From contig CANJYY010000100.1 in assembly GCA_947479185.1 (NCBI GenBank), positions 1 to 8,133 on the forward strand: a stretch of DNA of 8,133 nucleotides. Direction: 5' to 3'. The notes beneath the pieces are model-generated. The model was not told the origin of the DNA. It saw only the letters and a program-made list of their open reading frames with translations, and did no database searches. The stretch comes from Caulobacteraceae bacterium. GTDB taxonomy: Bacteria; Pseudomonadota; Alphaproteobacteria; Caulobacterales; Caulobacteraceae. Below, piece by piece: positions 1-5,630 of this stretch. The translations under genes were made by a program, and so were the position numbers. Position 1 is the first letter of the stretch. Every line of letters begins with the position of its first letter.

Positions 1-1080
1 GTTCTGGGGGCCGCCGCCCTGGCCCTGGCCGCCTGCGGCGGCGGCGGGGCCGACAAGCCCCAGACCCTGCGCATCTACAACTGGTCGGACTACATCGACC
101 CGGCGCTGCTGGACGAGTTCACCAAGGAGACCGGCATCAAGGTCGTCTATGACACCTTCGATTCCAACGAGGTGCTCGAGACCAAGGTGCTGACCGGCGG
201 GACAGGCTACGACATCGTCGCGCCGTCGAACCACAACGTGCCGCGCTACATCACCGCCAAGGCCATCGGCCCGCTCGACTTCACCCAGATCCCGAACCGC
301 AAGAACCTCTGGCCGGACCTGATGCAGCGCATGGAGCCGTTCGATCCGGGCGGCAAGTACACCGTGCCCTACATGTGGGGCACCATGGGCATCGGCTACA
401 ACAAGGCGGCCATCGCCAAGCGCCTGCCCGGCGTGGCGATCGACAGCTGGGACGTGGTGTTCAAGCCGGAGAACCTGGCGAAGCTGAAGGACTGCGGCGT
501 CTATTTCCTCGACGCGTCCGAGGACATGTACGCGGTCACGCTGAACTACCTGGGCAAGGACCCGAACTCGCTGAACGTCGCAGACTATGAAGCCGCGACC
601 GGCCTGATGCAGAGCCTTCGACCCTACATCACCAAGATCCACTCGTCGGAGTACATCAACGCCCTGGCCAACGGCGACGCCTGTATCGCCATCGGCTACA
701 GCGGCGACATCCTGCAGGCCGCGACCCGCGCCGCGGAGGCCAAGAACGGCGTCGAGATCGCCTATGTCATCCCCAAGGAAGGCAGCCAGGTCTGGTTCGA
801 CGTGTTCGCCATTCCGGTCGACGCCCCGAACAAGGCCGCCGCCTACAAGTTCCTCGATTTCATGATGCGGCCGGCGGTGATCGCCCGCGCGTCGAACTAC
901 ACCGAATACGCCAACGCCAACCTGCCGGCGACGGCGCTGGTCGACGCCGGGCTGCGTGACAATCCCAACGTCTATCCCACGCCGGAGGTGTTCAGCCGGC
1001 TGTTCGTGACCACGACCAAGGACCAGGCGCTGCTGCAGCAGGTCAACCGCCTCTGGACGAAGGTGATGACCGGGCGATGA
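1..1080 (+). CDS. potF: Putrescine-type ABC transporter substrate-binding lipoprotein PotF (5' end missing)
   Basis: Captures polyamine outside the inner membrane and delivers it to the PotGHI transporter. The frame is open from base 1, so the start codon and a few signal-peptide residues lie outside the window; 359 codons are visible, against 370 residues in E. coli PotF. Residues 1-12 (VLGAAALALAAC) end in a lipobox with Cys12 followed by a glycine run, so the mature protein should be a lipoprotein; E. coli PotF is soluble. Landmarks shared with PotF as I recall it are YNWSDY (residues 26-31), FDSNEVLE (53-60), NYLGKDPNS, YINALANGD, FDVFAIP (266-272) and the closing WTKVMTGR. Polyamine-contact positions W28, S29, D30, S76, D236, D267 and Y303 are kept, but several other pocket positions differ from E. 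coli (see findings). The stop overlaps the potG start by 4 bases, giving translational coupling. Family assignment is firm; the exact polyamine is inferred. Confidence 0.95.
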   Translation, partial: VLGAAALALAACGGGGADKPQTLRIYNWSDYIDPALLDEFTKETGIKVVYDTFDSNEVLETKVLTGGTGYDIVAPSNHNVPRYITAKAIGPLDFTQIPNRKNLWPDLMQRMEPFDPGGKYTVPYMWGTMGIGYNKAAIAKRLPGVAIDSWDVVFKPENLAKLKDCGVYFLDASEDMYAVTLNYLGKDPNSLNVADYEAATGLMQSLRPYITKIHSSEYINALANGDACIAIGYSGDILQAATRAAEAKNGVEIAYVIPKEGSQVWFDVFAIPVDAPNKAAAYKFLDFMMRPAVIARASNYTEYANANLPATALVDAGLRDNPNVYPTPEVFSRLFVTTTKDQALLQQVNRLWTKVMTGR

Positions 1081-2267
1081 GTCGTCCGCCCGCCTCCAGG
1101 CAGCCCCGCGGCGAACAGACCCGGCGCAACATCGGCGCTGTGCGGTCGAGCTTCGCCCCGTGGAATGACCCCAACGCCACCCCGCTGGTCCGCTTCCAGG
1201 GCGTGACCAAGCGGTTCGACGGTCAGGCCGCCGTCGATGACGTGTCGCTGGATATCTATCCGGGGGAGTTCTTCGCCCTGCTCGGCCCGTCCGGCTGCGG
1301 CAAGACGACCCTGATGCGGATGCTGGCCGGATTCGAGAGCCTCGACGCCGGCCGGATCACCCTGAACGGCGAGGATCTGGCCGGGGCGCCGCCGCACAGG
1401 CGGCCGGTGAACATGATGTTCCAGAGCTACGCCCTGTTCCCTCACCTGACCGTCGAACAGAACATCGCCTTCGGCCTCAAGCAGGAAGGCATGCCGAAGA
1501 AGGACATCGCCGCCCGCGTCGCCGAGATGCTGGCGCTGGTGAAGATGGAGGGGTTCGCCAAACGCCGGCCCGACCAGCTGTCCGGCGGACAGAAGCAGCG
1601 CGTGGCCCTGGCCCGGGCCGTGGCCCGCAAGCCGCGCATGCTGCTGCTCGACGAGCCGCTCGGCGCGCTGGACAAGAAACTGCGCGAGGAAACCCAGTTC
1701 GAGCTGATGGACTTGCAGGTCGAGCTCGGCGTGACCTTCCTGATCGTCACCCACGACCAGGAAGAGGCCATGGTCATGGCCGACCGGATCGCCGTGATGC
1801 GCGACGGCAAGATCGTCCAGGTCGGCCGGCCCGAGGAGGTCTACGAGGCCCCCAACAGCCGCTATGTGGCCGAGTTCCTCGGCGACGTGAACCTGTTCGA
1901 GACCACCGTCGAGGCCATCGAGCACCCGATGGCGCACCTGAATCTCGCCGAGGCCGAGGCCGGCTTCTATGTGCTCGATGACGACTGCCCGGGTCCGGGG
2001 GCGACCGTCTGGCTGGCCGTGCGGCCGGAGAAGATGCGCATCAGCCTGGAGCCGCCCGCCCCCGGCGCGCGCAACGTGCTGGCCGGCGAGATCTGGGACA
2101 TCGGCTACACCGGCGACTGGACCAACTACATCGTCGAACTGCCGGGCGGAAAGCTGGTGCGGGTGGCGCAGGCCAATTCGCGGCGCTTCGTCGAGCGGCC
2201 GATCGGCTGGGACGACAAAGTCTGGGTCAGCTTCGACCCCGACGCCGGCGTGGTGCTGACGTCGTGA
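1077..2267 (+). CDS. potG: Polyamine ABC transporter ATP-binding protein PotG
   Basis: Cytoplasmic ATPase that powers polyamine import through the PotH/PotI channel. In its 396 residues the nucleotide-binding domain shows Walker A GPSGCGKTT (70-78), Q-loop Q116 in NMMFQSYALFPH, signature LSGGQ (168-172), Walker B MLLLDEP (188-194), D-loop GALDKK and switch His226 in VTHDQEEAM. A C-terminal TOBE-type domain follows (about 265-396; LAVRPEKM is typical). NMMFQSYALFPH, the VEQNIAFGLKQ stretch and the ending VVLTS resemble E. coli PotG (377 residues) more than PotA or other CUT1-type ATPases. The N-terminal extension of about 35 residues is polar and unremarkable. The start codon overlaps the potF stop (ATGA), which fixes the start well. 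The potF-potG-potH-potI order matches the E. coli potFGHI operon. Confidence 0.96.
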   Translation: MSRPPASRQPRGEQTRRNIGAVRSSFAPWNDPNATPLVRFQGVTKRFDGQAAVDDVSLDIYPGEFFALLGPSGCGKTTLMRMLAGFESLDAGRITLNGEDLAGAPPHRRPVNMMFQSYALFPHLTVEQNIAFGLKQEGMPKKDIAARVAEMLALVKMEGFAKRRPDQLSGGQKQRVALARAVARKPRMLLLDEPLGALDKKLREETQFELMDLQVELGVTFLIVTHDQEEAMVMADRIAVMRDGKIVQVGRPEEVYEAPNSRYVAEFLGDVNLFETTVEAIEHPMAHLNLAEAEAGFYVLDDDCPGPGATVWLAVRPEKMRISLEPPAPGARNVLAGEIWDIGYTGDWTNYIVELPGGKLVRVAQANSRRFVERPIGWDDKVWVSFDPDAGVVLTS

Positions 2268-2269
2268 CG

Positions 2270-2315
2270 TGCGTGGTTCGAGACGCTCGCTCAAGGCTCG
2301 CTCCTCACCATGACG
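2270..2315 (-). repeat. Intergenic palindromic repeat, type B, copy 1
   Basis: Read on the minus strand it starts CGTCATGGTGAGGAGCGA and ends CGAGCGTCTCGAACCACGCA. Both arms are identical to copy 2 at 3368-3414, which lies in the opposite orientation; only the short core differs. It begins 2 bases after the potG stop. Together with the type-A element 25 bases downstream it forms a composite unit (2270-2387) resembling a BIME, the paired REP arrangement of enterobacteria. Roles known for such elements include mRNA stabilisation and attenuation between cistrons; the role here is inferred. Confidence 0.85.
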
Positions 2316-2340
2316 AAGAGAAGCGCAAGTCACCCCTGCC

Positions 2341-2387
2341 CGTCATCCTGAGGAGCGATCCCTCAGGATCGCGTCTCGAAGGACGCA
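2341..2387 (+). repeat. Intergenic palindromic repeat, type A, copy 1
   Basis: Starts CGTCATCCTGAGGAGCG and ends CGCGTCTCGAAGGACGCA, identical in both arms to the inverted copy at 3301-3342. The core folds as a 7-bp stem, GCGATCC (2355-2361) with GGATCGC (2366-2372), closed by a CTCA loop. The other copy has a different core that also pairs, so stem formation is kept while the bases change. The 3' arm contains the AAGGA that probably serves as the potH Shine-Dalgarno sequence. Confidence 0.85.
2379..2383 (+). promoter_or_regulatory. Probable potH Shine-Dalgarno sequence inside the repeat
   Basis: AAGGA lies 8 bases before the GTG at 2392 and is the only purine-rich anti-16S match nearby. It is part of the conserved 3' arm of the type-A palindrome, where it can pair with TCCT at 2346-2349. 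Folding of the repeat would therefore compete with ribosome binding. The spacing is seen directly; the regulatory effect is inferred. Confidence 0.5.
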
Positions 2388-2391
2388 CCCT

Positions 2392-3282
2392 GTGAGCCGC
2401 CCGCGCTCACGCGCCGCCCTGCTGCCGGCGCTCTGGCTGGGGCTGTTCTTCGCGTTTCCGTTCCTGCTGGTGCTGCGGCTGTCGCTGTCGGACACGGCCC
2501 TGGCCATCCCGCCGTACACGCCGCAGATCGTCTGGACCCAGGGCCTGGAGGGCATCCGGGCCTTTCTCGGCGCGCTGGACGGCGAGATGTACCGGCGGCT
2601 GGTCTCGGACCGGCTGTACTTCGACGCCTATGTCTCCAGCCTGCGCTTCGCGGCGACCGGCACGATCCTGGCGCTGCTGGTCGGCTATCCGATGGCCTAC
2701 GGCATGGCCAAATGCCGGCCGGCGACGCGCAGCATCCTGCTGATGCTGGTCATCCTGCCGTTCTGGACCAGCTTTCTGATCAGGGTCTACGCCTGGGTCG
2801 GAATCCTCAAGCCGCAGGGGCTGCTGAACGCCTTCCTCGGCCTGCTGCACATCCCGCCCGTGGACCTGCTCTACACCCCGGCGGCCGTACAGATCGGGCT
2901 GGTCTACAGCTACCTGCCCTTCATGGTGCTGCCGCTCTATGCGGCGCTGGAGCGGCTTGATCACACCCTGCTGGAAGCCGCCGCCGACCTCGGCTCGCCG
3001 CCGTGGAAGAGCTTCTGGCAGGTCACCTGGCCGCTCTCGATCCCGGGCGTGATCGCCGGCTGCCTGCTGTGCTTCATCCCGATGGTCGGCGAGTTCGTCA
3101 TCCCCGACCTGCTCGGCGGACCGGGCTCGCTGATGATCGGCCGCTCGATCTGGATGGAGTTCTTCGCCAACCGCGACTGGCCGTTCGCCTCGGCCGTGGC
3201 CATCGTGCTGCTGGTCACTCTGATCGCCCCGATCCTGCTCTACCAGCGCCAGCAGCAGAAAGCCCTGGAGGCGGGGACGTGA
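2392..3282 (+). CDS. potH: Polyamine ABC transporter permease PotH
   Basis: Inner-membrane subunit that forms half of the translocation channel with PotI. It has 296 residues, against roughly 317 in E. coli PotH. About six membrane segments can be picked out by eye (near residues 9-31, 84-107, 113-138, 165-187, 214-236 and 263-284). The permease EAA loop, EAAADLGSPPWKSFWQV (195-211), contacts the ATPase. ILPFWTSFLIRVYAW (121-135) and GEFVIPDLLGG (233-243) are typical of PotH/PotB proteins. The GTG start is chosen because it is preceded by AAGGA at 8 bases and opens directly before the first hydrophobic segment; the next in-frame Met is far inside. The gene is separated from potG by 124 bases and from potI by 145 bases of palindromic repeats, which is unusual for a subunit gene in this otherwise compact operon. 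Confidence 0.94.
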   Translation: MSRPRSRAALLPALWLGLFFAFPFLLVLRLSLSDTALAIPPYTPQIVWTQGLEGIRAFLGALDGEMYRRLVSDRLYFDAYVSSLRFAATGTILALLVGYPMAYGMAKCRPATRSILLMLVILPFWTSFLIRVYAWVGILKPQGLLNAFLGLLHIPPVDLLYTPAAVQIGLVYSYLPFMVLPLYAALERLDHTLLEAAADLGSPPWKSFWQVTWPLSIPGVIAGCLLCFIPMVGEFVIPDLLGGPGSLMIGRSIWMEFFANRDWPFASAVAIVLLVTLIAPILLYQRQQQKALEAGT

Positions 3283-3300
3283 GGGGCGGCGGAGACATCT

Positions 3301-3342
3301 TGCGTCCTTCGAGACGCGGCTTCGCCGCTCCTCAGGATGACG
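3301..3342 (-). repeat. Intergenic palindromic repeat, type A, copy 2 (inverted)
   Basis: On the minus strand it carries the same 17- and 18-base arms as copy 1 at 2341-2387. The core is shorter: GCGGC (3316-3320) pairs with GCCGC (3324-3328) around a 3-base loop. It begins 18 bases after the potH stop, faces copy 1 across potH, and lies exactly 25 bases from the type-B element at 3368. That spacing equals the spacing in the left unit. Confidence 0.85.
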
Positions 3343-3367
3343 ACCAGGGTTGGGCTCCACAAATGTC

Positions 3368-3414
3368 CGTCATGGTGAGGAGCGAAGCCTCAGCCGAGCG
3401 TCTCGAACCACGCA
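3368..3414 (+). repeat. Intergenic palindromic repeat, type B, copy 2
   Basis: Starts CGTCATGGTGAGGAGCGA and ends CGAGCGTCTCGAACCACGCA, identical in both arms to the minus-strand copy at 2270-2315. It ends just before the potI ribosome binding site. With the type-A copy at 3301-3342 it forms the right composite unit (3301-3414), the reverse complement in layout of the left unit. Translated in frame with potI, the repeat gives a spurious N-terminal peptide containing RHGEERSLSRASR. Confidence 0.85.
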
Positions 3415-3420
3415 GGGAGG
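3414..3420 (+). promoter_or_regulatory. potI Shine-Dalgarno sequence (decides the start)
   Basis: AGGGAGG sits 7 bases before the ATG at 3428, an ideal position. It selects this ATG over the in-frame ATG at 3350, which would add 26 residues translated from repeat DNA. Unlike the potH site, all but the first base lies just outside the repeat. Confidence 0.8.
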
Positions 3421-3427
3421 ACCACCC

Positions 3428-4234
3428 ATGAAACGCGGCCCCTCCTGGTTCAACCTCGTCTCGCTGACCGTCGGGTTCGCGTTCCTCTATCTGCCGATCG
3501 TGCTGCTGGTGGTCTGGTCGTTCAACGCCAGCCGGCTGGTGACGGTCTGGGGCGGCTTCTCCGTCAAATGGTACGTGGCCCTGCTGAAGGACCACCAGCT
3601 GCTCGACGCGGCCTGGACGACGCTGCGCATCGGCCTGATGTCGGCCACCGGCGCGACCGTGCTGGGATCACTGGCGGCCATCGCCCTGGTGCGCGGCGGC
3701 CGGTTCCGCGGCCGCACCCTGTTCTCGGGCATGGTCTACGCGCCGCTGGTGATGCCCGAGGTGATCATGGGCCTGTCGCTGCTGCTGCTGTTCGTCGCCC
3801 TGCGCTTCGACCGGGGCTTCTGGACCGTGATGATCGCGCACACGACCTTCACCCTGTCCTATGTGGCGGTGGTGGTGCATTCGCGGCTGATCACCTTCGA
3901 CCGCTCGCTCGAGGAGGCCGCCCAGGATCTCGGCTGCACCCCGGCCCAGGCCTTCCTGCAGGTGACCCTGCCGAACATCTTCCCGGCCGTGCTGGCCGGC
4001 TGGATGCTGGCCCTGACGCTGTCGCTCGACGACCTGGTCATCGCCAGCTTCACCAGCGGCCCGGGAGCGACGACCCTGCCGATGCGCATCTACAGCCAGG
4101 TGCGGCTGGGCGTGACGCCGGAGATCAACGCCGTCTGCACCATCCTGATCGCCATCGTCGCGACCGGGGTGATCATCTGGTCAGTCGCCCAGAAATGGCG
4201 CGCGGCCGGCATCGCCCGGCTCGCGGCGGGTTGA
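3428..4234 (+). CDS. potI: Polyamine ABC transporter permease PotI
   Basis: Second inner-membrane channel subunit, partner of PotH. It has 268 residues, against about 281 in E. coli PotI. Roughly six membrane segments are visible (near residues 10-33, 65-88, 98-123, 131-152, 184-208 and 234-255). The EAA loop reads EEAAQDLGCTPAQAFLQVTLP (162-182). APLVMPEVIMGLSLLLLF (105-122) and LSLDDLVIASFTSGPGATTLP (198-218) are characteristic of PotI/PotC. The start is set by a strong AGGGAGG 7 bases upstream; a longer reading from 3350 is rejected because its extra residues come from the palindromic repeat. This is the last gene of the transporter operon. No clear intrinsic terminator is visible in the 81 bases that follow. 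Confidence 0.95.
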   Translation: MKRGPSWFNLVSLTVGFAFLYLPIVLLVVWSFNASRLVTVWGGFSVKWYVALLKDHQLLDAAWTTLRIGLMSATGATVLGSLAAIALVRGGRFRGRTLFSGMVYAPLVMPEVIMGLSLLLLFVALRFDRGFWTVMIAHTTFTLSYVAVVVHSRLITFDRSLEEAAQDLGCTPAQAFLQVTLPNIFPAVLAGWMLALTLSLDDLVIASFTSGPGATTLPMRIYSQVRLGVTPEINAVCTILIAIVATGVIIWSVAQKWRAAGIARLAAG

Positions 4235-4275
4235 GCGGCGCCAATTGCACCCATTCCGGGCCAAGCCGGGCCGGG

Positions 4276-4283
4276 GCTAAGAC
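4276..4283 (+). promoter_or_regulatory. Weak candidate -10 element upstream of the pentapeptide gene
   Basis: GCTAAGAC matches the Caulobacter-type -10 consensus GCTANAWC at all but one position. No good TTGACG-like -35 lies at the expected 10-14 bases upstream; the nearest is TTCCGGG at 4254-4260. An alternative -10 at 4301-4308 (CCTAGCTG) would place the transcript start almost at the ATG at 4316. The rest of 4235-4315 is GC-rich and shows nothing else I can support. Confidence 0.2.
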
Positions 4284-4315
4284 TTCGGTGACGGCTTTCG
4301 CCTAGCTGATGAGGC

Positions 4316-5449
4316 ATGTCCCGCTCCCGCTCGAGTCTCGCCCCGCGCATCACGCTGCTGAACGCCGACACGTTCGCAGCGCGTGTCCGCGCGCACGAGG
4401 CCTTCGTCATGGGCCGGCCCGGCGGCGAGCGCGGCCTGCTGCGCTACGTCGTCGCCCGCGGCGTGCGCTGCGACCGCAAGCGGCTGGCCGATGCCGACTT
4501 CACCGGCGCGGACCTGACGGGCAGCACCTTCATCGGCTCGGACCTCACCCGGGTCAGCCTCTATTGCGCCAACCTGACCCGCTGCGACCTGCGCGGCGCA
4601 CAGCTGTTCCGCGCCGACCTGCGCGGCGGGACCTATGCCGGGGCCAAGCTGGCCGGGGCCAACCTCGACCAGGCCGACATGCGCGCCGCCGTGCTGTGCA
4701 TCGCCGACGAGACCCTGGGCCTGAAGTGGATGGGCCATCGCACCGAGATGGCCGGCGCCACGGCCAACGACGCCAACATGACCGACGCCGTGGCGCTGGG
4801 CGTCGACTTCACCAACTGCTCCCTGCGCGGCGCGCTGCTGCGCAACGCCAACCTGAAGAACGCCAACTTCACCGACGCCAACCTCGACGGCGTGGACCTG
4901 ACCGGCGCGCGCCTGACCGGCGTCGTGCTCAAGGGCGCCATCGTGACCAACATCGACATGGCCATCCTGCAGCGTGCGGGCGTCTCCCTGGAGGGGTGCG
5001 TGGTCGATCCGACGCCCCAGGCGATCGCCCGGCTAAACGAAATCCGCGCCGAACTCGAAATGTCCGAGACCTGGGGCAAGACCAACGGTCGCAGCGGCAA
5101 GCCCGCCTGTCTCGACGGCTTTGATCTGCGCCCCGCCCGCAGCCTGTTCAACGACCAGCTCCTGGCCGGCCTGACCGCCCGGTCGGCGATGGGAGTCGGG
5201 GTCGACTTCTCCGGCGCCCAGTTGCAGGGCGCGATCTTCGACGACGCCGACCTGCGCGGGGCAAACTTCAAGGGCGCCGACCTGCGCGGCGCGTCCTTCC
5301 TGCGGGCGCACCTGACCCACGCCATCTTCCAGGACGCCGACATTTCCCCGCTTGATCAGCAGGGCGGGGGCAGCCGGCCGGTGCGATTCGACGGCGCCGA
5401 ACTGACCGGCACCGGCATGACCCGCCAGGCCTCGTTCGAACTGGCCTGA
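4316..5449 (+). CDS. Pentapeptide-repeat protein of unknown function
   Basis: 377 residues with no signal peptide or membrane segment, so probably cytoplasmic. Pentapeptide repeats of the A(D/N)LXX type build a quadrilateral beta-helix: a first tract at about 57-126 (ADFTGADLTGSTFIGSDL), a degenerate continuation to about 228 (LRNANLKNANFTDANLDG), then a second tract at about 295-343 (DFSGAQLQGAIFDDADLRG). A non-repeat insert at about 229-292 separates them. The N-terminal AHEAFVMGRPGGERGLLRY (26-44) resembles the AHxxWLxGxPGGxRA lead-in common to this family and supports the long start. An in-frame stop at 4310-4312 means no earlier start is possible. GAGG is too close to the ATG at 4316 to act as a Shine-Dalgarno sequence, while Met32 (4409) has GAGG 8 bases upstream and is the alternative start. 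Target unknown; two tracts and greater length differ from the gyrase-protecting Qnr/MfpA proteins. Confidence 0.88.
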   Translation: MSRSRSSLAPRITLLNADTFAARVRAHEAFVMGRPGGERGLLRYVVARGVRCDRKRLADADFTGADLTGSTFIGSDLTRVSLYCANLTRCDLRGAQLFRADLRGGTYAGAKLAGANLDQADMRAAVLCIADETLGLKWMGHRTEMAGATANDANMTDAVALGVDFTNCSLRGALLRNANLKNANFTDANLDGVDLTGARLTGVVLKGAIVTNIDMAILQRAGVSLEGCVVDPTPQAIARLNEIRAELEMSETWGKTNGRSGKPACLDGFDLRPARSLFNDQLLAGLTARSAMGVGVDFSGAQLQGAIFDDADLRGANFKGADLRGASFLRAHLTHAIFQDADISPLDQQGGGSRPVRFDGAELTGTGMTRQASFELA

Positions 5450-5469
5450 TCCGGCGTCGCCCGGGCTGG

Positions 5470-5476
5470 TTGACCC
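5470..5476 (+). promoter_or_regulatory. Candidate -35 element for the tRNA-Thr transcript
   Basis: TTGACCC matches the TTGACGS consensus at six of seven positions and lies 66 bases before the tRNA. I cannot find a convincing -10 at the right spacing. The pentapeptide gene ends 20 bases upstream, so a promoter for the tRNA is expected about here, but read-through cannot be excluded. Confidence 0.25.
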
Positions 5477-5520
5477 GGCGCGGCTTCTGTCAGAGGAAGA
5501 GCCCTGCGCGGCCCGCCATT

Positions 5521-5540
5521 CCGGCGCGCCGCAGCGCCGG
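5521..5540 (+). other. Leader hairpin overlapping the tRNA acceptor strand
   Basis: CCGGCGC (5521-5527) pairs perfectly with GCGCCGG (5534-5540) around a 6-base loop. The last five bases of the hairpin are the first five bases of the tRNA. In the precursor this stem competes with the mature acceptor stem, since CCGGC at 5521-5525 imitates the 3' acceptor strand at 5603-5607. Pairing is seen directly; any effect on processing is inferred. Confidence 0.4.
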
Positions 5541-5611
5541 CTTAGCTCAGATGGTAGAGCAGCGGTTTTGTAAACCGAAGGTCACGGGTTCGATTCCTGT
5601 AGCCGGCACCA
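5536..5611 (+). tRNA. tRNA-Thr (anticodon UGU), CCA encoded
   Basis: Complete cloverleaf. Acceptor GCCGGCT (5536-5542) pairs with AGCCGGC (5601-5607); discriminator A5608 and genomic CCA (5609-5611) follow. The D stem is GCTC (5545-5548) with GAGC (5557-5560). The anticodon stem is 5562-5566 with 5574-5578, and the loop TTTGTAA (5567-5573) places TGT at 5569-5571. The T arm ACGGG / CCTGT encloses TTCGATT. The anticodon reads ACA, a rare threonine codon in such GC-rich genes. One oddity is a G5562/A5578 apposition at position 27:43. The sequence is close to E. coli tRNA-Thr(UGU) in its first 15 bases and its D and T arms. A protein-coding gene follows after 19 bases. Confidence 0.97.
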
Positions 5612-5616
5612 CGTCC

Positions 5617-5624
5617 AGAGGGGG
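5617..5624 (+). promoter_or_regulatory. Shine-Dalgarno sequence between the tRNA and the Sel1-like gene
   Basis: AGAGGGGG lies 6 bases before the GTG at 5631 and supports that start. It occupies most of the 19-base gap after the tRNA CCA end, leaving no room for a separate promoter. The mRNA must therefore come from a transcript that contains the tRNA or from a promoter inside the tRNA gene. Confidence 0.7.
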
Positions 5625-5630
5625 CTCCGC

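Noticed and set aside
972..2333. Long minus-strand open frame of 453 codons opposite potG
   Set aside because: It is antisense to potF and potG, rich in His, Gly, Arg and Gln as expected from reverse reading of GC-rich codons, and has no recognisable motif.
2407..3360. Long minus-strand open frame opposite potH
   Set aside because: Composition is dominated by Arg, Gln, Asp and His, there are no domains, and it begins in repeat DNA. It is a shadow of potH.
2268..3427. CRISPR array in the repeated intergenic DNA
   Set aside because: The repeats are palindromic, in inverted orientation and only two per gap, with a gene between them; there are no regular spacers or cas genes.
4235..4280. Terminator for the pot operon
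   Set aside because: Only 4-bp CCGG or GGCC pairings are possible around 4256-4272 and no T-run follows.
5536..5611. Integration site (attB) with an adjacent mobile element at the tRNA
   Set aside because: No duplicate of the tRNA 3' end and no integrase appear in the window; the downstream genes match their surroundings in base composition.
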